Below, in pieces: positions 56,232 through 64,000 of a DNA stretch of 64,000 nucleotides; the first letter of the stretch is position 1, and each line of letters begins with the position of its first letter. The stretch comes from Maritimibacter sp. (GTDB lineage: Bacteria; Pseudomonadota; Alphaproteobacteria; Rhodobacterales; Rhodobacteraceae). A program made the position numbers and the translations under genes. Under the pieces are notes generated by a model, which searched no databases, was not told the DNA's origin, and saw nothing but the letters and a program-made list of their open reading frames with translations. The DNA is taken from contig NZVC01000017.1 of assembly GCA_002701395.1 (NCBI GenBank), positions 38,947-102,946 of the forward strand. Reading direction: 5' to 3'.

Positions 56232-57059
56232 TCATGCTCGGGCTCTGACGTGCGGAAGTTCGTTCCATTCTTTCCCGATGAGGTTTCTGCCAGCAATTTT
56301 CTTCCCGACGCGGATCATGGTCGTTCCGTCGGGGGCTTTCTTGACTTTCGCGGCCGGAAAATTCTCTCCGTCTCCAGGCGCCCAATCACCCCACTGTTTG
56401 AAGTGAAAAGCCGTTTCGGATCGCATGCATTGAGCATGAAGCGACCGAAACCACTCCGGCGATGCAGGGCGTGCCTTCGGGCCGCTCTCCCCACCCGTTA
56501 TGACCCAGTCGATCGAGCTCTTGAGCCAAGTTTCGATCTCAATTGGCCCGAGTAGTGGCTCGGCCGAGATGAAGCGAACCCGCGCCGGAACCGCCGCTAG
56601 GTAAGGAAGCAGTTCATCAGCGCGATGCTGTAATTCGACGGTCGTTCCAAGCCAGACGTTTTCCGGCCAGTCTTGCTCCCAGCGCACCATCGACGCGACG
56701 TTCTGTGGACGTTTTGTCAGGAGGAGCCAGTCGAGGTTCGGGGTAGCTTCAATCAGATCGAAAAGCCGATCGCGAAGCGGTGTGAGTTCATCGCGGTCCT
56801 CGAATACGTCTGCCATCGAGGCGCAGAAAACGCGTGGACGCTCGCAAGTGTCCTTGGCCTCATTGTTCCACTTTATGGGCTGACGCCAATGCCCATCGCT
56901 CAGTTGTCGCCGCTCGGGCTTTGGTCCCCAGATATTCTGACCGACACGCTTTGCCCATGCTTCGGCGTAGCAGTGCTTACACGCCTCCGAGACTTTCGTG
57001 CAGCCCCACCAAGGATTGAACGTGTGGGTTGTCCACTCGATCTTTGAATTTGCACCCAT
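56232..57059 (-). CDS. Phage Gp37/Gp68-family (DUF5131) three-Cys-motif protein
   Basis: 275 aa. 'SKIEWTTHTFNPWWGCTKVSEACKHCYAEAWAKRVGQ' contains the C-x6-C-x2-C cluster of this radical-SAM-like family. It also has 'CERPRVFCASMADVFED', 'LDWLLLTKRPQNVASMV', 'VWLGTTVELQHRADELLPYLAAVPARVRFISAEPLLGPI', 'WVITGGESGPKARPASPEW' and 'FHFKQWGDWAP'. The three cysteines probably bind an Fe-S cluster. It forms an operon with tcmP, transcribed away from attR. Confidence 0.88.
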   Translation of the reverse strand: MGANSKIEWTTHTFNPWWGCTKVSEACKHCYAEAWAKRVGQNIWGPKPERRQLSDGHWRQPIKWNNEAKDTCERPRVFCASMADVFEDRDELTPLRDRLFDLIEATPNLDWLLLTKRPQNVASMVRWEQDWPENVWLGTTVELQHRADELLPYLAAVPARVRFISAEPLLGPIEIETWLKSSIDWVITGGESGPKARPASPEWFRSLHAQCMRSETAFHFKQWGDWAPGDGENFPAAKVKKAPDGTTMIRVGKKIAGRNLIGKEWNELPHVRARA

Positions 57060-57296
57060 GTGGATCTCCTAACGCGGTCACGTTCGCGTAATGATCCAGA
57101 GAATGCAAAGACTATCAAAAGACGATCAGACAGAGGCTGGCTTAGCTTTGAGGTAGATCCAGTCGATTTCGTAACCCGCGTTGCGGTCATCTTTCATGAT
57201 CTAACGCTCCCGGCGTCTGCGGCATTTCTGGTGAAAGGCTCGATAGCGGCGAAGTGAACGTTTTCGACGGAGATCTGGCCTGATGCGTTCTCACAG

Positions 57297-57434
57297 GTGC
57301 GCCGAGAGGCTTGGGCCAGCTGGTATGCGAAGATGGCCGACGAGTGTGCAGAAAAGAGCTATGCCGATATGGTGGCCGCGCTGCAGTCAACGCCCCCAGC
57401 CAAACGCTATCAACATGTAAGATTCGGAAGGTGA
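57297..57434 (+). CDS. Small ORF beside attR, possible gene remnant
   Basis: 45 aa from GTG 57297 with no clear RBS: VRREAWASWYAKMADECAEK and on to 'SYADMVAALQSTPPAKRYQHVRFGR'. The composition is that of a real helical protein rather than a random frame, and the frame continues open but startless to the left until a stop at about 57256. It is probably the 3' end of a decayed phage gene. The rest of 57060-57570 shows nothing else convincing. Confidence 0.35.
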   Translation: MRREAWASWYAKMADECAEKSYADMVAALQSTPPAKRYQHVRFGR

Positions 57435-57570
57435 ACGGCGCGTGAACGCGTTGTACCGAATTTGTACCGATCTGTTCCGCAGTTCGCTGCATGTTCCTGC
57501 ACGAAACGGCAGAGCGCGGCGCGCGACCAGTCGCCAAAAATCCACAAGATCTTTGTTTTTCTGGTATTTT

Positions 57571-57646
<76 letters not shown>

Positions 57647-57724
57647 CTCGTGTTGTGCGCGGCTGATTAGACGCAATCCGCCGGGGGTGCAAGGGTATTC
57701 TGGACGCTTTCTGCCACGTCGTTT

Positions 57725-57886
57725 ATGGAAGATCCCATGGGCGAGAATACGGGCAAGAAAACAGGCCGAAAGCCGCAAGCCGGGACGCAGGATCGGGAAG
57801 ATCGGTTGAAGGCTGCGCTGAAGGCCAATATCGCACGCCGCAAGGCGCAGGCGAAGGCGCGCGCGTCCGACAAATCCGGAGAATGA
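57725..57886 (+). CDS. Small basic conserved protein upstream of murA
   Basis: 53 aa from ATG 57725 (or ATG 57737): '[20 protein letters not shown]...', then '[30 protein letters not shown]'. It is highly charged and helical, with a 'RL.AALKAN..RRKAQA.AR' core typical of a short protein encoded before murA in Rhodobacterales. It lies 7 bp from murA and is probably co-transcribed. Function unknown. Confidence 0.6.
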   Translation: MEDPMGENTGKKTGRKPQAGTQDREDRLKAALKANIARRKAQAKARASDKSGE

Positions 57887-57893
57887 GGCAGTC

Positions 57894-59162
57894 ATGGATT
57901 CGATCTTGGTGCGGGGCGGGACAGAGCTCTCGGGCGACATTCCCATCGCGGGGGCGAAGAACGCCTGCTTGACGTTGATGCCGGCGACGCTGTTGTCGGA
58001 CGAACCGCTGACGCTGACCAACGCGCCGCGACTGTCGGACATCCGCACGATGACCCAGCTTCTGGCGTCGCTGGGCGCCGAGGTCACGCAGTTGCAGGAT
58101 GGTCAGGTGCTGGCGATGTCCAGCCACGACATCAACAACCTGACCGCCGACTATGACATCGTGCGGAAGATGCGGGCCTCGATCCTTGTTTTGGGGCCGA
58201 TGTTGGCGCGCTGCGGCCGCGCCGTGGTGTCGCTGCCGGGCGGCTGCGCCATCGGCGCGCGTCCCGTCGACCTGCACCTGCAGGGGCTGGAGGCGCTGGG
58301 CGCGACGCTGGATCTGAAGGACGGCTATGTCCACGCCGAAGCGAAGTCCGGCCTGAAGGGCGCCGTGTTCGAGTTTCCCTTCGTGTCGGTCGGCGCGACC
58401 GAGAACATCCTGATGGCCGCGGTTCTGGCCAAGGGCACCACGGTGCTGAAGAACGCCGCGCGCGAGCCCGAGATCGTCGATCTGGCCCAGTGCCTGCGCA
58501 AGATGGGCGCCCAGATCGAAGGCGAGGGCACGTCAGAGATCACCATTCAGGGTGTCGACCGCCTGCACGGCGCGACTCATCCCGTTGTGCCGGACCGGAT
58601 CGAACTGGGCACCTACATGCTGGCCCCCGCCATCGCCGGCGGCTCGGTCACCTGCCTTGGCGGCCGGCTGGACCTGGTTTCGGCCTTCGCCGAGAAGCTC
58701 GCCGCGACGGGCGTCGATATCGAAGAGACCGCGACCGGCCTTACCGTCAGCCGCAAGAATGGCCGCGTGCGGTCGGTCGACGTGGAAACCGCGCCATTCC
58801 CGGGCTTTCCCACCGACCTGCAGGCGCAGATGATGGCGCTGATGTGCACTGCCGAAGGGGTGAGCGTTTTGGAGGAACGGATCTTCGAGAACCGGTTCAT
58901 GCACGCGCCCGAACTGATGCGGATGGGCGCGCGAATCGATGTGTCGGGCGGCACCGCCACCGTGACGGGGGTCGAGTCGCTGAAGGGCGCGCCGGTGATG
59001 GCGACGGACCTGCGGGCTTCGGTCTCGCTGATCCTTGCCGGTCTGGCCGCCGAGGGCGAAACGCGGGTCAGCCGGGTCTATCACCTTGATCGCGGCTACG
59101 AGCATGTCGTGCGCAAGCTGTCGGGCGTCGGCGCCTCGATCGAACGGGTGCACGGCGAATGA
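57894..59162 (+). CDS. murA: UDP-N-acetylglucosamine 1-carboxyvinyltransferase
   Basis: 422 aa. EPSP-synthase-fold enzyme that adds enolpyruvate to UDP-GlcNAc, the first committed step of peptidoglycan synthesis in the cytoplasm. Visible features are '[23 protein letters not shown]' (Lys22-type residue in GAKNA), '[36 protein letters not shown]' (active-site Cys in the PGGCAIG loop, the fosfomycin target) and '[14 protein letters not shown]'. Normal length. The ATGA end overlaps the DUF2948 gene. Confidence 0.96.
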   Translation: MDSILVRGGTELSGDIPIAGAKNACLTLMPATLLSDEPLTLTNAPRLSDIRTMTQLLASLGAEVTQLQDGQVLAMSSHDINNLTADYDIVRKMRASILVLGPMLARCGRAVVSLPGGCAIGARPVDLHLQGLEALGATLDLKDGYVHAEAKSGLKGAVFEFPFVSVGATENILMAAVLAKGTTVLKNAAREPEIVDLAQCLRKMGAQIEGEGTSEITIQGVDRLHGATHPVVPDRIELGTYMLAPAIAGGSVTCLGGRLDLVSAFAEKLAATGVDIEETATGLTVSRKNGRVRSVDVETAPFPGFPTDLQAQMMALMCTAEGVSVLEERIFENRFMHAPELMRMGARIDVSGGTATVTGVESLKGAPVMATDLRASVSLILAGLAAEGETRVSRVYHLDRGYEHVVRKLSGVGASIERVHGE

Positions 59163-59635
59163 CCGGTGACGCGCGTTTCGAGGATGGCGACGAGCAGCCG
59201 CTGCGCCTGATCGCCTACGAGGCCGAGGACCTTCAGGTCATCTCGGCGCTGGTGCAGGATGCGGTCTTCCCGGTGACCGAGATGGCGTGGAAGCCCAAAA
59301 GCGGGCGCTTCGCGGTTCTGCTGAACCGCTTCCGCTGGGAGGACGTTTCGGGCGGCGAACGCCGGGGCAGCTATGAGCGGGTGCAGTCGCTGCTGGTCAT
59401 CGACGGTGTGCAGAAGGTCGCGACGCAGGGCTTCGACCGGGGCGACCGGGATCTTGTGCTGTCGCTGATGTCCTTGGGCTGGGCCGAAGGCGACGCGCCT
59501 TCGGGTCGGCTGGAGCTGGTGCTGGCCGGGGACGGCGGCATCGCGCTGGACGTCGAGGCGCTGGAAGTCACGCTGAAGGATGTCACCCGGCCCTACGTCG
59601 CGCCCTCGGGCCACGTACCGGATCACCCGGACTGA
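59159..59635 (+). CDS. DUF2948 family protein
   Basis: 158 aa: '[59 protein letters not shown]', '[35 protein letters not shown]' and '[15 protein letters not shown]'. This is the characteristic DUF2948 sequence, found downstream of murA in Alphaproteobacteria. It is translationally coupled to murA. Function unknown. Confidence 0.88.
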   Translation: MTGDARFEDGDEQPLRLIAYEAEDLQVISALVQDAVFPVTEMAWKPKSGRFAVLLNRFRWEDVSGGERRGSYERVQSLLVIDGVQKVATQGFDRGDRDLVLSLMSLGWAEGDAPSGRLELVLAGDGGIALDVEALEVTLKDVTRPYVAPSGHVPDHPD

Positions 59636-59762
59636 GACGCCCCTGCGGGGCGTGCCTCCGGCGGGGATATTTCCGGACAGAAGAAGCGGGGGAGCGGCGC
59701 GCCGGTCCGGCCGTCTTGTGATGCAGCGGCGGCGGCGCTAAGGGAGCGGCAAAGGAGTTGCC

Positions 59763-61067
59763 ATGCCCGTTTTCCTGAACAGTGCCGACGCCGATTTCGA
59801 GGATCGTTTCACCGCGCTTTTGTCGATGAAGCGCGAGGACAGCCCCGACGTGGACGACACCGTGCGCGCGATCATCGAGGATGTGCGCGACCGGGGCGAC
59901 GCGGCGGTGATCGAGCTGACCGCCCGGTTCGACCGGATGGAGCTGACGCCGGACCGGCTGGCCTTTACCCCTGACGAGATCGAGGCGGAATGCGCCAAGG
60001 TGCCTGCCGAGGAGCGCACGGCACTGGAACTGGCGGCAGAGCGGATCCGCGCCTATCACGCGCGGCAGATGCCCGAGGATGCGTCGTGGACCGACGCGGC
60101 GGGGGCCGAGCTTGGCTGGCGCTGGACTCCGGTGTCGGCGGCGGGGCTGTACGTGCCGGGCGGGCTGGCGAGCTATCCGTCGTCGATGCTGATGAACGCG
60201 ATCCCGGCGCAGGTCGCCGGGGTAGAGCGTCTGGCGATGTGCGCGCCGACGCCGGGGGGCGCCTGCAATCCGCTGGTGCTGTTGGCGGCGAAGCTGTCGG
60301 GCGTGTCCGAGGTTTACCGCATCGGCGGCGCACAGGCGATCGCGGCGCTGGCTTACGGCACCGAGACCATCGCGCCGGTCGACAAGATCACCGGTCCGGG
60401 CAACGCCTTCGTCGCGGCCGCCAAGCGGCGGGTGTTCGGCAAGGTCGGGATCGACATGATCGCCGGTCCGTCCGAGATTCTCGTGATCGCCGACCGGCAC
60501 AACGATCCCGACTGGGTGGCTTTGGACCTGCTGAGTCAGGCCGAGCACGACGAGAGCGCGCAGTCGATCCTGATCACCGAGGATGCGGCTTTCGGGCAGG
60601 CGGTCGCCGCCGCCGTCGAAGCGCGGCTGGAGGTGCTGGAACGCCGCGCCATCGCGTCCGCGTCGTGGCGCGATTACGGGGCGGTGATCGTGGTCCGCGA
60701 CCTTGCCGAGGCGGCGGCGCTGTCGGACCGGGTGGCGCCCGAGCACCTTGAGCTGTGCGTCGAGGATCCGGACGCCCTGTCGTCCGAGATCCGGCACGCG
60801 GGCGCTATCTTCCTTGGCAAATGGACGCCGGAAGCGATCGGCGACTATGTCGGCGGGCCGAACCACGTTCTGCCCACCGCGCGGTCGGCGCGGTTCTCGT
60901 CCGGGCTGTCGGTGATGGATTTCGTCAAGCGCACCACGCTGGCCAAGATGTCGCCTGCGGCGCTTCGGGCCATCGGTCCCGCGGCAGAGGTTCTGGCAGG
61001 GTCAGAGTCGCTGGAGGCGCATGGGCTGAGCGTGCGGGCGCGGCTGGACCGGCTGAACGAAGGCTAG
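59763..61067 (+). CDS. hisD: Histidinol dehydrogenase
   Basis: 434 aa. It oxidises L-histidinol to L-histidine in two NAD+ steps. Landmarks: 'GLYVPGGLASYPSSMLMNAIPAQVAGVERLAMCAPTPGG', 'YRIGGAQAIAALAYGTETIAPVDKITGPGNAFVAAAKRRVFGKVGIDMIAGPSEILVIAD' (hisD signature), 'LLSQAEHDESAQSILIT' (Zn-ligand Gln/His) and 'GPNHVLPT'. Full length. The 127-bp gap before it carries a GC-rich hairpin and an AGAAGAAG-type repeat. Confidence 0.96.
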   Translation: MPVFLNSADADFEDRFTALLSMKREDSPDVDDTVRAIIEDVRDRGDAAVIELTARFDRMELTPDRLAFTPDEIEAECAKVPAEERTALELAAERIRAYHARQMPEDASWTDAAGAELGWRWTPVSAAGLYVPGGLASYPSSMLMNAIPAQVAGVERLAMCAPTPGGACNPLVLLAAKLSGVSEVYRIGGAQAIAALAYGTETIAPVDKITGPGNAFVAAAKRRVFGKVGIDMIAGPSEILVIADRHNDPDWVALDLLSQAEHDESAQSILITEDAAFGQAVAAAVEARLEVLERRAIASASWRDYGAVIVVRDLAEAAALSDRVAPEHLELCVEDPDALSSEIRHAGAIFLGKWTPEAIGDYVGGPNHVLPTARSARFSSGLSVMDFVKRTTLAKMSPAALRAIGPAAEVLAGSESLEAHGLSVRARLDRLNEG

Positions 61068-61095
61068 GCGCGACGCCGATGGGGGAGCGTGGGGG

Positions 61096-61257
61096 CTCTG
61101 CCCCCGTCGCACTGGAGGTGCGCTGCATAATAGCCGCAAGGGGGTTCTGCCCCCGTCGCACCGGAGGTGCGCTGCATAATAGCCGCAAGGGGGCTCTGCC
61201 CCCGTCGCACCAGAGGTGCGCTGCATAATAGCAGCAAGGGGGCTCTGCCCCCGCCGC
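61096..61257. repeat. 49-bp tandem repeat downstream of hisD
   Basis: Three complete units start at 61096, 61145 and 61194, and a truncated fourth at 61243. Each contains TCTGCCCCCGTCGCA, AGGTGCGCTGCATAATAG and CAAGGGGG, and differs at a few bases. The GGGGG...CCCCC ends can pair within each unit. It fills most of the 355-bp gap between hisD and the UPF0262 gene; the last part (61271-61300) carries GAGGTATTTGGAAAGAGAAG, also found in similar form near 59664. No gene in this gap. Confidence 0.85.
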
Positions 61258-61422
61258 GCGCGGCGCGGCGCCCCCGAGGTATTTGGAAAGAGAAGAAGGG
61301 GCGATCGTTGCGGGCGTGCGGTGTCGGCGCCTGCGACATGGGGGCGCGTGGCGGTTGCTGGGCCATTGCCTTTTGCCGGCGGGGCGTGCTGTTGTGATGC
61401 CGGTTGACGCAGGGAGGCCGGG

Positions 61423-61911
61423 ATGAGCGACGCGACGACGGACCTTCGGTCCGTCACCATTGACGACAGCGGTCTGTCGGCCCCCACGCCGGAGATCGAG
61501 CAGGAGCGCAAGGTCGCGATCTTCGACCTGCTGGAAGACAATTCCTTTCGCCTGCCCGAACGCGAAGGGCGCGCGGTGCCGCCGCCGCCCTACGATCTGG
61601 AACTGTGCATCCGCGAGCGGCGTCTGGTGTTCGACCTGACCGGCGACAGCGGGCCGGTGGCCGAGTTTCACCTGTCGCTTGGGCCTTTCCGGCAGGCGGT
61701 GAAGGATTACTTCCAGATCTGCGAAAGCTATTTCGACGCGGTGAAGAAGCTGCCGCCCAGCCAGATCGAGGCGATCGACATGGCGCGGCGCGGCATCCAC
61801 AACGAGGGGGCGCGCCTGTTGCAGGAGCGGCTGGAGGGGAAGGCCGAGATCGACATCGACACCGCTCGCCGACTGTTCACGCTGATCTGCGTGCTGCACT
61901 GGGGAGGCTGA
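61423..61911 (+). CDS. UPF0262 family protein
   Basis: 162 aa: 'LRSVTIDDSGLSAPTPEIEQERKVAIFDLLEDNSFRLPER...PPYDLELCIRERRLVFDLTGDSGPVAEFHLSLGPFRQAVKDYFQICESYFDAVKKLPPSQIEAIDMARRGIHNEGARLLQERLEGKAEIDIDTARRLFTLICVLHW'. This is the full UPF0262 signature, an alphaproteobacterial family of unknown function usually found beside a protein phosphatase and infA, as here. Confidence 0.93.
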   Translation: MSDATTDLRSVTIDDSGLSAPTPEIEQERKVAIFDLLEDNSFRLPEREGRAVPPPPYDLELCIRERRLVFDLTGDSGPVAEFHLSLGPFRQAVKDYFQICESYFDAVKKLPPSQIEAIDMARRGIHNEGARLLQERLEGKAEIDIDTARRLFTLICVLHWGG

Positions 61912-61915
61912 GAGC

Positions 61916-62380
61916 TTGCGCCAGAGGCTGCCCCACTCGGTGCTGTTCTGTTGCGACCACAACGCGGTGCGGTCCCCGATGGCCGAGGGGCTGATGAAGA
62001 AGTTCTATGGCCAACAGGTTTATGTCCAGTCCGCCGGGGTGCGCAACGATCTGGAGATCGACGGGTTCGCCGTGGCGGTCTGCGAGGAGCTTGGCGTCGG
62101 GTTGAGCCGGCATCGGTCGCGCAGCTTCGACGAGATGAAAGAGTGGGGCGACGACCTGTCGAGCTTCGACCTGATCGTTGCCCTGTCTCCTGCCAGCCAG
62201 CGGATGGCGCTGGAACTGACCCGGCATTTCCATCTTGAGATCGAATACTGGCCGGTGCTGGACCCCACCGACCTTGGGACCCGACGCGAGGAGAAGCTTG
62301 ACGCCTACCGCCAGACGCGGGACCAGATCCGGCGCCGGATCCTTGATCGGTTCGGCCCGCCGACAGAGGAGTGCGCGTGA
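61916..62380 (+). CDS. Low-molecular-weight protein tyrosine phosphatase family protein
   Basis: 154 aa from TTG 61916, 4 bp after the UPF0262 stop; an in-frame ATG start occurs only within the fold. The P-loop is 'VLFCCDHNAVRSPMAEGLMKK' (CX5RS, catalytic Cys plus Arg). The general-acid Asp lies in 'WPVLDPTDLGT'. It may dephosphorylate protein tyrosines or arsenate; the family cannot be split from this motif alone. Confidence 0.85.
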   Translation: MRQRLPHSVLFCCDHNAVRSPMAEGLMKKFYGQQVYVQSAGVRNDLEIDGFAVAVCEELGVGLSRHRSRSFDEMKEWGDDLSSFDLIVALSPASQRMALELTRHFHLEIEYWPVLDPTDLGTRREEKLDAYRQTRDQIRRRILDRFGPPTEECA

Positions 62381-62973
62381 TCCGCGACGTCGACAGCATC
62401 GAGGTGCGCAGCCTGACCGGCGACGCGGTGGACGCGGCGCTGGACGATCTTGCGCGGTTGCGGATCGAGGTGTTCCGCGACTGGCCCTACCTGTACGACG
62501 GCGATCTGGAGTACGAACGGCGCTATATGGCGACCTATCGCGACAGTCCCGGCGCGGTGCTGGTCGGCGCCTTCGACGGCGACCGGCTGGTCGGCGCGGC
62601 CACCGGCACCCCGATGGAGGATCATGCCGACGACTTCGCCGAGCCCTTCGCGGGACACGACCTGACGCGCATCTTCTATTGTGCCGAAAGCGTTCTTTTG
62701 CCCGCCTATCGCGGGCGGGGGCTTGGCCACGCGTTCTTCGACGCCCGCGAGGCGCATGCCCGGGCGCTGGGGCGTGAGACATCCGCTTTCTGCTCGGTCA
62801 TCCGCCCGGCGGATCATCCTGCGCGCCCCGCCGGGTACCGTGCGCTTGACGGGTTCTGGCGCAAGCGCGGCTATGCCCCGCTGGACGGGGCTGTCGCCCG
62901 GTTCCGCTGGAAAGACGTCGGCGATGCGGATGAGACCGGGAAATCCCTGCAATTCTGGACGAAACCTCTATGA
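62377..62973 (+). CDS. GNAT family N-acetyltransferase
   Basis: 198 aa from GTG 62377 (AGAGGA 6 bp upstream; GTG 62371 possible), overlapping the phosphatase gene. GNAT features: 'LRIEVFRDWPYLYDGDLEYERRYMATYRDSPGAVLVGAFDGDRLVGAATGTPM', 'YCAESVLLPAYRGRGLGHAFFDAREAHARALG' (acetyl-CoA pyrophosphate loop RGRGLGHA) and 'DGFWRKRGYAP'. Substrate unknown. Confidence 0.88.
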   Translation: MIRDVDSIEVRSLTGDAVDAALDDLARLRIEVFRDWPYLYDGDLEYERRYMATYRDSPGAVLVGAFDGDRLVGAATGTPMEDHADDFAEPFAGHDLTRIFYCAESVLLPAYRGRGLGHAFFDAREAHARALGRETSAFCSVIRPADHPARPAGYRALDGFWRKRGYAPLDGAVARFRWKDVGDADETGKSLQFWTKPL

Positions 62974-63863
62974 AAATCGCGACCGCCGCCTATCCGCTGG
63001 ACTGGCACGACAACTGGGCCTCTTACGAGGACAAGCTGACCCGCTGGGTGGCAGAGGCGGCGGGGCAGGGCGCCGCGCTTTTGGTGTTCCCGGAGTACGG
63101 CGCTATGGAACTGGCCTCTTTGGCCGGGGCAGAGGCGGCGGCGGGGCTGGAAACCTCGGGGCGCGCGGTGTACGACCGGTGGCCCGAGGCGGATGCGCTG
63201 CTGTCGCGGCTGGCGGTGGCGCATGGCGTCCATGTGCTTGGCCCCGGCGGGCCCGTGTGGGACGCGGCGCTGGGCGACCGGCCGGTGAACCGATCCAGCC
63301 TGTTCACGCCCGACGGGACGATCGCGCATCAGGACAAGCAGATCATGACCCGCTACGAGCGCGAGGAATGGGACATGCACCCGGGCGGACCGCTGAAGCT
63401 GTTCGACACTGCGCTGGGGCGGATCGGTGTGCTGATCTGCTATGACTGCGAGTTTCCCCTGTTGGCCCGCGCGCTGACAGAGGCCGGGGCAGAGCTGCTG
63501 TTGGTGCCGTCCAACACCGAGGCGATGACAGGCTATTCCCGGGTTCGGATCGGCGCGATGGCGCGGGCGCTGGAAAACCAGTGCGTCGTGGTGCATTCGC
63601 CCACCGTGGGCGACGCGCTGTGGTGCGAGGCGGTGGACCGCAACGTCGGCGCGGCCGCGGTCTATGGCCCGCCGGACATCGGGTTTCCCGACACCGGCGT
63701 ACTGGCGCAGGGCGAGCTGAACCGACCGGGATGGGTCTATGCCGATGTCGACCTGTCGGCGGTGGCGCAGGTCCGCGCCGAGGGTGGGGTGGTCATCTTC
63801 AGCGACTGGCCCCGGCAGGAACCGCGATCAAAAATACCGGAATTGCACGTATTGCGCGCGTGA
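62970..63863 (+). CDS. Carbon-nitrogen hydrolase (nitrilase superfamily amidase)
   Basis: 297 aa. The Glu-Lys-Cys triad is visible: Glu in 'LLVFPEYGAMEL', Lys in 'HQDKQIMTRYEREEW' and Cys in 'VLICYDCEFPLLARALTEAGAELLLVPSNTE'. The final part 'RIGAMARALENQCVVVHSPTVG' is also typical. It probably hydrolyses a linear amide in the cytoplasm. Coupled to the GNAT gene by an ATGA overlap. Confidence 0.9.
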   Translation: MKIATAAYPLDWHDNWASYEDKLTRWVAEAAGQGAALLVFPEYGAMELASLAGAEAAAGLETSGRAVYDRWPEADALLSRLAVAHGVHVLGPGGPVWDAALGDRPVNRSSLFTPDGTIAHQDKQIMTRYEREEWDMHPGGPLKLFDTALGRIGVLICYDCEFPLLARALTEAGAELLLVPSNTEAMTGYSRVRIGAMARALENQCVVVHSPTVGDALWCEAVDRNVGAAAVYGPPDIGFPDTGVLAQGELNRPGWVYADVDLSAVAQVRAEGGVVIFSDWPRQEPRSKIPELHVLRA

Positions 63864-63939
63864 GACCTTGAAATAAGGCTGAAAAGGGCGCATCTAAGCG
63901 CCGCCCATAACTGTGTGGGCACGCAATCACGGAGTGACC

Positions 63940-64000
63940 ATGGCCAAGGAAGAAATGCTCGAATTCCCCGGCGTCGTGAAGGAACTCCTGCCGAATGCGA
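63940..64000 (+). CDS. infA: Translation initiation factor IF-1 (5' part)
   Basis: Begins MAKEEMLEFPGVVKELLPNA and runs off the window; this is the IF-1 OB-fold N-terminus ('M.FPG.V.E.LPNA'). GGAG is 6 bp upstream of the ATG. IF-1 binds the 30S A site during initiation. Confidence 0.93.
   Translation, partial: MAKEEMLEFPGVVKELLPNA

Noticed and set aside
57060..57257. 65-codon plus-strand frame divergent from the Gp37/Gp68 gene
   Set aside because: GTG start directly in the promoter region of the divergent gene, no ribosome site and no domain; kept out for lack of support.
61096..61257. CRISPR array
   Set aside because: The 49-bp units are contiguous tandem copies without spacers.

Overview
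The window is a 64-kb piece of a high-GC alphaproteobacterial chromosome, most likely family Rhodobacteraceae (Roseobacter group). This is inferred from the gene content: a bphO/bphP pair, murA followed by a DUF2948 gene and hisD, a UPF0262 gene, and an LMW-phosphatase/GNAT/nitrilase cluster just upstream of infA. GC-rich intergenic repeats carrying 'AGAAGAAG' and encoded-CCA tRNA genes fit the same group. No 16S rRNA is present, so the genus cannot be named.

Left chromosomal arm (1-14700): a sugar ABC substrate-binding protein, tRNA-Ala(CGC), a small membrane protein, a heme oxygenase/bacteriophytochrome operon, and an operon of GntR regulator, PLP-dependent Cys/Met-metabolism-type enzyme and a complete CUT1-type sugar ABC transporter. 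Next comes a triplicated small-gene cassette: each copy has the same upstream motif, a 22-25 aa leader ORF, a 67-aa protein, a hairpin and an intrinsic terminator. An RTX-type calcium-binding exoprotein gene sits between copies 2 and 3.

Prophage (about 14701-57619, 42.9 kb): a siphovirus-like temperate phage integrated into the 3' end of tRNA-Thr(GGT). The 49-bp cores at the two ends differ at one base. Reading left to right: integrase, excisionase-like gene, repressor/Cro-like switch with two related inverted-repeat operator regions, an HdeA-like moron, and early genes (ParB-like protein, three-repeat NUMOD1-like protein, and an O-like replication protein with an internal iteron array). A phage NusG paralogue, HNH nuclease and ParB-methyltransferase follow. 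Then come terminase, portal, S49 protease, HK97-type capsid, connector and tail genes (with gene-transfer-agent-like tail chaperones), tape measure, hub and a large beta-helix tailspike. The lysis genes (holin candidates, CHAP endolysin, unimolecular spanin) precede a second fibre/tailspike set.

Accessory right end of the prophage (51.6-57.3 kb): visibly less GC-rich and not needed for virions. It holds a HemP-like hemin-uptake gene, an orphan Cache-domain membrane sensor, a LuxR-type HTH remnant cut off by an IS407-group IS3 element (with a textbook -1 frameshift site), and a divergent TcmP + Gp37/Gp68 (three-Cys-motif) gene pair next to attR. The pair is the most system-like unexplained cargo.

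Right chromosomal arm (57.6-64 kb): intact tRNA-Thr, a small basic protein, murA, DUF2948, hisD, a 49-bp tandem repeat, UPF0262, LMW phosphatase, GNAT, nitrilase-family amidase and the start of infA.
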